Source: Nocardioides zhouii
GTDB taxonomy: Bacteria; Actinomycetota; Actinomycetes; Propionibacteriales; Nocardioidaceae
DNA: 64,000 nt
NCBI RefSeq assembly: GCF_004137345.1
Contig: NZ_SDWV01000010.1
Span: 124,001 to 188,000, forward strand
Direction of reading: 5' to 3'
Part shown: positions 59,127-64,000 of the stretch, one piece after another
How positions within the stretch are numbered: position 1 is the stretch's first letter
How the letters are laid out: each line of letters opens with the position of its first letter
Notes under the pieces: generated by a model
Database searches by the model: none
What the model was told of the DNA's origin: nothing
What the model saw: the letters and a program-made list of their open reading frames with translations, nothing else
Made by a program: the position numbers and the translations under genes

Positions 59127-61178
59127 GTGAGTGTCGGCGACGTGTCCAAGCGGATCCTGCTGGGCCGGAAGCTTCGGAGCAGCCAGCTGGGGGAGACCCT
59201 GCTGCCCAAGCGCATCGCCCTGCCCGTGTTCGCCAGCGATGCGCTGTCGTCGGTGGCGTACGCCCCGGACGAGATCTTCATCATGCTGGCAATCGCCGGT
59301 ACGTCGACCTACGTCTGGTCGTGGAAGATCGGCCTCGTCGTGGCGCTGGTGATGCTCACCGTGGTCACGAGCTACCGCCAGACCGTGCACGCCTATCCGT
59401 CCGGTGGCGGTGACTACGAGGTGGCGACGGTCAACCTGGGCCGCAACGCCGGGGTGACGGTGGCGAGCGCCCTCCTCGTCGACTACGTGCTCACCGTGGC
59501 GGTGTCGATCTCCTCCGCTGCGCAGTACGCGGCCGGTGCCATCAACGGGCTGATCGGTCACGAGGCGACCGTCGCGGTGATCGCCGTGGTGGTCCTGACG
59601 GCGATGAACCTCCGTGGCGTACGCGAGTCCGGTGGGTTCTTCGCCGTGCCGACCTATCTCTTCATGGTCGCCATCCTCGGCATGTGCGCCTACGGCCTGC
59701 TCAGGTTGCTTACTGGCGACCTGCCCGACGCCGAGAGCGCCCAGCTCATCATCGAGCCGCAGCCGGGCTGGGACGAACCCCTGACCCAGGTCGGGCTGAT
59801 GTTCCTGCTGGCGCGGGCGTTCTCGTCGGGGTGTGCGGCCCTCACCGGCGTCGAGGCGATCAGCAACGGCGTGCCCGCGTTCCGCAAGCCGAAGAGCCGC
59901 AACGCGGCCACCACCCTGCTCCTGCTCGCCCTGATCGCCATCTCGATGATGATGAGCGTCATCGTGCTCGCCAAGCAGATGACGATCCGCTACGTCGACC
60001 CGCACGAGCTCGACCGGCTGCGTACGGCCTCCGGCAACGCGGTGCCCGACGGCTACGACCAGCACCCGGTCATCTCGCAGATCGCGGCCGGCGTGTTCGA
60101 CCACTTCCCGCCGGGCTTCTACTTCGTGGTCACCGTCACGGGCATCATCCTCGTGCTGGCCGCCAACACGGCCTTCAACGGCTTCCCGGTGCTCGGCTCG
60201 ATCCTCGCCCAGGACGGCCTCGCGCCCCGGTCGCTGGGGTCGCGTGGCGACCGGCTCGCCTACAGCAACGGCATCGTCTTCCTCGCCGCCATGTCGATCC
60301 TGCTGATCTGGGTCTTCGACGCCGAGACCACCAAGCTGATCCAGCTCTACATCGTCGGCGTCTTCGTGTCGTTCAACCTGAGCCAGCTCGGCATGATCCG
60401 CCACTGGACGCGCCACCTGAAGACCGAGCGCGATCCCGCGGCCCGCCGCCGGATGCTGCGCTCGCGCGCGATCAACACCTTCGGTCTCGGCATGACGGCA
60501 GTGGTCCTGATCATCGTGCTGCTCACCAAGTTCCTCGCCGGCGCCTGGATCACGATCCTGGCGATGGGCTTCTTCTTCATGCTCATGCAGGCGATCGGGC
60601 GCCACTACGCGCGCGTCGAGCTCGAGCTCGCGGCCGACGAGCAGGACAAGGTGATGCCGACCCGCGTGCACGCCATCGTGCTGGCGTCCAAGCTGCACAA
60701 GCCGACCCTGCGCGCCCTCGCGTTCGCCCGCGCCACGCGCCCCAACGTGCTCGAGGCGATCTACGTCAGCATCGACACCAAGGCCACCAACCGGCTGCTG
60801 GAGGAGTGGGACGAGCGACGCCTCGACATTCCCCTCAAGGTGCTGCACTCGCCCTATCGCGAGGTCGTCCGGCCGATCGTGGAGTACACCCAGGAGATCC
60901 GCCGGGCCAGCCCGCGCGGCGTCGTCGCGGTCTACATCCCCGAGTACGTCGTCGGCCGCTGGTGGGAGCAGCTGCTCCACAACCAGACCGCACTGCGGCT
61001 CAAGGGCCGCCTCCTCTTCACCCCCGGCGTCATGGTCATCTCGGTGCCGTTCCAGCTGCGGTCCTCGCAGGTCGCGCAGGAGCGCGAGAGGCGCGACGAG
61101 GAGCGGGTCCACGCCGGCGACCTCCGCCGCGGTCGGGTCACCTCGCGTCAGCCGACCCGCCAGGACGACGATCTGTGA
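59127..61178 (+). CDS. APC-family permease, KimA-like (probable potassium importer)
   Basis: Large membrane transporter of 683 residues. About twelve APC helices (residues 20-475) are followed by a ~200-residue soluble domain with a Usp-like fold, the architecture of KimA. The N-terminal ALPVFASDALSSVAYAPDEIF matches the family's unusual helix 1. The cytosolic part contains RVHAIVLASKLHKPTLRALAFARA and VVAVYIPEYVVGRWWEQLLHNQTALRLKG. KimA proteins import K+ and are inhibited by c-di-AMP. The neighbouring TrkA pair supports the potassium role. TAGGCT (59113-59118) ends 8 nt before GTG 59127. Confidence 0.83.
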   Translation: MSVGDVSKRILLGRKLRSSQLGETLLPKRIALPVFASDALSSVAYAPDEIFIMLAIAGTSTYVWSWKIGLVVALVMLTVVTSYRQTVHAYPSGGGDYEVATVNLGRNAGVTVASALLVDYVLTVAVSISSAAQYAAGAINGLIGHEATVAVIAVVVLTAMNLRGVRESGGFFAVPTYLFMVAILGMCAYGLLRLLTGDLPDAESAQLIIEPQPGWDEPLTQVGLMFLLARAFSSGCAALTGVEAISNGVPAFRKPKSRNAATTLLLLALIAISMMMSVIVLAKQMTIRYVDPHELDRLRTASGNAVPDGYDQHPVISQIAAGVFDHFPPGFYFVVTVTGIILVLAANTAFNGFPVLGSILAQDGLAPRSLGSRGDRLAYSNGIVFLAAMSILLIWVFDAETTKLIQLYIVGVFVSFNLSQLGMIRHWTRHLKTERDPAARRRMLRSRAINTFGLGMTAVVLIIVLLTKFLAGAWITILAMGFFFMLMQAIGRHYARVELELAADEQDKVMPTRVHAIVLASKLHKPTLRALAFARATRPNVLEAIYVSIDTKATNRLLEEWDERRLDIPLKVLHSPYREVVRPIVEYTQEIRRASPRGVVAVYIPEYVVGRWWEQLLHNQTALRLKGRLLFTPGVMVISVPFQLRSSQVAQERERRDEERVHAGDLRRGRVTSRQPTRQDDDL

Positions 61179-62386
61179 GCCGGACCAACCGGCCTCGCAA
61201 GGCCCGCGGCCGTTCACGGGTGGGGGAGCGCTTCGAGACGGAGGTCGGTCCAGTGGCCCACGGCGGCCACTGCGTGGCGCGCCTCCCCGAGCCCGAGTCG
61301 CGCGTGGTGTTCGTACGCCACGCGCTGCCGGGCGAGCGGGTGGTCGTCGAGATCACCGAGGGCACGGACGGCGACCGGTTCTGGCGCGGTGACGCCGTCG
61401 AGGTGCTGTCCGCGTCCGCGGACCGGGTCGACGCCCCCTGTCCGGTTGCGGGCCCGGGACTCTGCGGCGGCTGCGACTTCCAGCACGTCGCTGTGCCCGC
61501 CCAGCGCGACCTCAAGGCCGCCGTGGTGCGCGAGCAGCTCGTCCGCCTCGGTCGGCTCGATGCCGGGTCGGACCTGGTGACCGGGCTGCGGGTCGAGGCC
61601 GTCCCGGTGGTGGGCCGCCCCGACGACGGCCTGCGCTGGCGCACCCGTCAGCGCTACGCCGCGCTCCCGGACGGCCGCCCGGCCATGCGGGCGCACCGCT
61701 CCCACGAGCTCGTCGCCGTCGACGACTGCCTGATCGCCGCCGAGGGCGCGCGACCGTTGCAGGCCGACGACTCACCGGTCGACGGGTCGCTCGTCGAGCA
61801 CGAGGTCTCAGCGGGCGATCAGACCTACCCCTTTTCCGTCGCCGCCGACGGCTTCTGGCAGGTGCACCCCGAGGCGCCGCGCGTGCTGGTCGAGACGGTC
61901 ATGGAGCTCCTGGCCCCGGCGCCGGGGGAGCGGGCGCTCGACCTCTACGCCGGCGTCGGCCTCTTCGCCCGCTTCGTCGGCGAGGCCACCGGTGCCCGCG
62001 TCGTGGCCGTGGAGGCCGACCGCACCGCCTGCCAGCACGCGCGCGGCAACCTGGCCGCGCTGAAGGCTGCCGTCGTCGAGTGTGGTCCCACGAACCGGGT
62101 CCTGAAGGCCGGCTTCGACGAGCCCTTCGACCTCGTCGTGCTCGACCCGCCCCGCGAGGGTGCGAAGCGCGCCGTCGTCGAGCAGGTCGTCGACCGCCGC
62201 CCGCGCGCGGTGGCGTACGTCGCCTGCGATCCCGCCGCCCTCGGCCGCGACGTCGCGATCTTCGCCGAGCACGGCTACGCCCTCACCGCGATCCGCGTTT
62301 TCGACCTCTTCCCGATGACCACCCACCTCGAGTGCGTGGCGTTGCTTGAGAAAACCGGCTCTGACCTGCGACGACGCGAATTGTGA
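61175..62386 (+). CDS. TRAM-domain RNA uridine-5-methyltransferase (TrmA/RlmD family)
   Basis: SAM-dependent RNA m5U methyltransferase of 403 residues. The N-terminal TRAM domain spans about 15-80, then Cys89, Cys97 and Cys100 (CPVAGPGLCGGC) with a fourth Cys in VDDCLIAA form the [4Fe-4S] set. The methylase core has LDLYAGVGLFARFVGE (SAM motif I), VVLDPPREGAKR and the catalytic Cys351 in AYVACDPAALGRD. GTG 61175 overlaps the permease stop (GTGA). The mycobacterial counterpart, Rv2689c, is also beside the permease and ceoBC. tRNA versus rRNA target is not resolved. Confidence 0.9.
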   Translation: MSRTNRPRKARGRSRVGERFETEVGPVAHGGHCVARLPEPESRVVFVRHALPGERVVVEITEGTDGDRFWRGDAVEVLSASADRVDAPCPVAGPGLCGGCDFQHVAVPAQRDLKAAVVREQLVRLGRLDAGSDLVTGLRVEAVPVVGRPDDGLRWRTRQRYAALPDGRPAMRAHRSHELVAVDDCLIAAEGARPLQADDSPVDGSLVEHEVSAGDQTYPFSVAADGFWQVHPEAPRVLVETVMELLAPAPGERALDLYAGVGLFARFVGEATGARVVAVEADRTACQHARGNLAALKAAVVECGPTNRVLKAGFDEPFDLVVLDPPREGAKRAVVEQVVDRRPRAVAYVACDPAALGRDVAIFAEHGYALTAIRVFDLFPMTTHLECVALLEKTGSDLRRREL

Positions 62387-62435
62387 TGAAGCCGCCAGGC
62401 CCCTACCAAACGCCATATGGCGCACTTTGGGCGCG

Positions 62436-63320
62436 CTATGTCGCGTACCACCGCGCGGCCTCGCGTTCGGCGAACTCGCGGAACGACCCCGGGTCATGTC
62501 CGGTCATGACCAGCACATCGTCGGTGAGACCACCGGCCCGACCCAGCCGGGCGATGGTGTAGATCGCGCTGGTGACCGCGACCATGCCCCAGGGCATCCC
62601 CAGGACCTTGCGCGCGTGTCGGGCGTAGCGGACCAGTCCGGGCCGTGGGTAGCTGATGGGCCGGCCGAGGACATCGGTCAGGATTTCCGCGACCTCGGCA
62701 TAGGTCAGGGCCTGCGGCCCGGTCGGGGTCCAAGCGGTGTTGTGGTGCTGCTCGGGGGTGAGCAGGGCAGCGGTGGCGATTGCTGCTACGTCGTGGACGT
62801 CGACGAAGGCGGTGGCGCCGTCACCGGCCGGCACCATGATGGTGTTTCGGTCGCGCACGTCGGTGAGGTGTGTGGTGGTGAGATTCTGCATGAAGAAGGC
62901 GGCGCGCACGAAAGTCCATGACAGTCCCGACTCGCGCAGCCAGACTTCGAGCGCGTGGTGGGGCACGACCTTGTTGTGCTCGGCTCCTTGCAGTGAGAGC
63001 AGCACGATGTGCTCGACCCCGGCCGCCTTCGCGACTTCGAGCGAGGGGAGCATCTGCGTCTTCGGCTTCCCTAGGTGAGGCGGGCGCATGAGAAACATCC
63101 GGTGCACCCCGGAGTAGGCATGCTCCCAGGTTGCTGGGTCGGTGAAGTCCAGAGCCACGGCCTCGACGCGGTCACCGAAGCGGCAGCGGACAGACTCGAC
63201 GCTCGAGGCCGCGGCGCGCACCCGGACCCCGGCAGCGAGAAGCAGCTCGACGGTCCGTGAACCGACGTTCCCGGTGGCGCCGGTGACCAGCAATGTGGGG
63301 GTGATCTGAGGCGCAGTCAT
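62436..63320 (-). CDS. NmrA-type NAD(P)H-binding reductase-like protein
   Basis: Predicted NAD(P)-binding Rossmann-fold protein of 294 residues in the atypical SDR/NmrA group. The dinucleotide loop is LLVTGATGNVGSRTVELLLAAG (about residues 10-31), with further SDR-like VEHIVLLSLQGAEHNKVVPHH and FVDVHDVAAIATAALL. Relatives act as quinone reductases or redox sensors. The ATG at 63320 is preferred over 63350. Lower GC3 and AT-richer codons than the neighbours, and the adjacent integrase, suggest horizontal acquisition. Confidence 0.85.
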   Translation of the reverse strand: MTAPQITPTLLVTGATGNVGSRTVELLLAAGVRVRAAASSVESVRCRFGDRVEAVALDFTDPATWEHAYSGVHRMFLMRPPHLGKPKTQMLPSLEVAKAAGVEHIVLLSLQGAEHNKVVPHHALEVWLRESGLSWTFVRAAFFMQNLTTTHLTDVRDRNTIMVPAGDGATAFVDVHDVAAIATAALLTPEQHHNTAWTPTGPQALTYAEVAEILTDVLGRPISYPRPGLVRYARHARKVLGMPWGMVAVTSAIYTIARLGRAGGLTDDVLVMTGHDPGSFREFAEREAARWYAT

Positions 63321-63548
63321 GTGGGCATCACTGCCTTCTTTGGGGAACAACGAGGGTAGCTCTAACGCCGTTGTCTCATGGACCAGCGTGGTCTCTGGGG
63401 CGACGCGGAGACCTCAGACGATGCCCGACAGCCATGCGCGTCAAACGACGCGAAGACCGTGGCTCGCAGTGGCGCGTCGTCGACCACAGGAATCCAGGCG
63501 CGGTCGCGGTTCGGTGGCAGTTGGATTCAGCGCGGCGTCGAAAGGTCA

Positions 63549-64000
63549 GTGCTTACCGAGGTTCTGGCGCCGCCCGCCCGACAGACCAGCGCCGGGGGAG
63601 TGGATCGGCCCGTCTCCTGGTACCGCGGGGGTGCGCCGGTACAACCCGGCGATGACACCACCTCGTTCGCGTCCACTACCGGTGCCCTTGCCACGGGCCT
63701 ACCTCACGGTCTGACCCTCGACGAAGCGCTCCGCGTCGCCGCCGCGCTCGACGCCGCCCACGCCGAGAGCACCCTTGTCGTGTACGCGCACAGCTGGCGG
63801 GTATGGGAACGCTGGTGCACCAACCGCGGGATCCCTGCTCTGCCGGCCGACCCCGCCGTCCCTGGCCGCCTACCTGGTCGAGTGCGCCACTCACGGCACC
63901 GCCGTGACCACACTCAACATGGTTTGCACCGCCATCCGCCACGTGCACCGCCAGCACGGACTGGCTAATCCCGCCAAGGACGAACTCGTCCGGCAGGTCC
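63549..64000 (+). pseudogene. tyrosine recombinase/phage integrase N-terminal region, frameshifted and truncated by the window end
   Basis: The first frame encodes [49 protein letters not shown], the helical SAM-like core-binding domain of XerC/D-type integrases. Around 63858 the frame is lost; in the +1 frame the sequence resumes as [35 protein letters not shown] and runs off the end of the window. One extra base at about 63858 explains it. The catalytic domain lies beyond the window, so I cannot judge whether the rest is intact. The start (GTG 63549 or 63600) is uncertain. Confidence 0.7.

Noticed and set aside
59690..62386. 900-codon plus-strand frame treated as one large protein
   Set aside because: Its first half is an antisense-type shadow of the KimA-like permease; the true gene begins at GTG 61175, where TRAM homology starts.
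1..64000. tRNA, rRNA, CRISPR arrays or a c-di-AMP (ydaO) riboswitch
   Set aside because: No cloverleaf, no repeat-spacer array, and no long structured leader before the KimA-like gene, whose -10 lies only 8 nt from the start codon.

Overview
The window is chromosomal DNA from a high-GC actinobacterium. GC-rich third codon positions, many GTG starts, and two sigma-70 factors related to SigA and SigB support this, as do sepH, DUF3710, DUF3159, DUF4193 and DUF3093 genes. Gene order resembles Mycobacterium (rpsA-coaE; sigA through suhB, DUF4193, DUF3093, dut, DUF3710, OB-fold, DUF3159, the ceoB/ceoC TrkA pair and an APC permease to a TRAM methyltransferase; lprG-P55) and Streptomyces (hrdB-parE-parC-sepH). 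A member of the Nocardioidaceae is my best inference, but no rRNA is present to settle it.

Layout. 1-9.6 kb: rpsA, a patatin-like hydrolase, a GlxA-type regulator facing a tiny membrane protein across a multi-site operator candidate, an aminotransferase, an ABC exporter with a divergent MarR regulator, coaE and a lipoprotein glycosidase. 9.6-20.5 kb: the SigB-like sigma factor, 5-oxoprolinase genes pxpA/B/C (interrupted by 416 bp of non-coding DNA), dinB, a GCS2-family ligase, a universal stress protein, an HhH-GPD protein and the principal sigma factor. 20.5-28.2 kb: secreted or lipoprotein genes, transporters, a Cys-rich small protein, the ATPase subunit of a second type II topoisomerase (parE) and a frameshifted acetyltransferase. 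28.3-35.8 kb is a metabolic block: GMC oxidoreductase, aldehyde dehydrogenase, a DUF4242 protein, carbonic anhydrase, and a GAF regulator divergent from a SnoaL-flavin monooxygenase. 35.8-41 kb: a parC-lprG-P55-like operon read on the minus strand. 41-53 kb: a GNAT/acyl-CoA synthetase fusion, a phosphodiesterase-like gene, tdk, a MazG-like/rhodanese fusion, sepH, a TRIC channel, a lactone oxidase, ferrochelatase and an IMPase. 53-62.4 kb: DUF4193, a helix-turn-helix regulator, dut and its conserved partners, two TrkA proteins, a KimA-like permease and an RNA methyltransferase. From 62.4 kb the content changes to an NmrA-type reductase and a broken, window-truncated tyrosine integrase, probably the edge of an acquired island.

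Regulation visible in the sequence. Three promoters fit the SigR/SigH thiol-stress consensus exactly (GGAAT-18 bp-GTT), in front of sigB, a DUF7455-like gene and the DUF4193 gene. At least fourteen genes carry a TAnnnT -10 hexamer ending 6-8 nt before the start codon and are probably leaderless. Perfect or near-perfect hairpins end rpsA, sigA and several convergent pairs, and a 23-bp palindromic element (CTTGAGTCnCT...AGACTCAAG) occurs three times. I saw no tRNA, rRNA, CRISPR array or complete mobile element.
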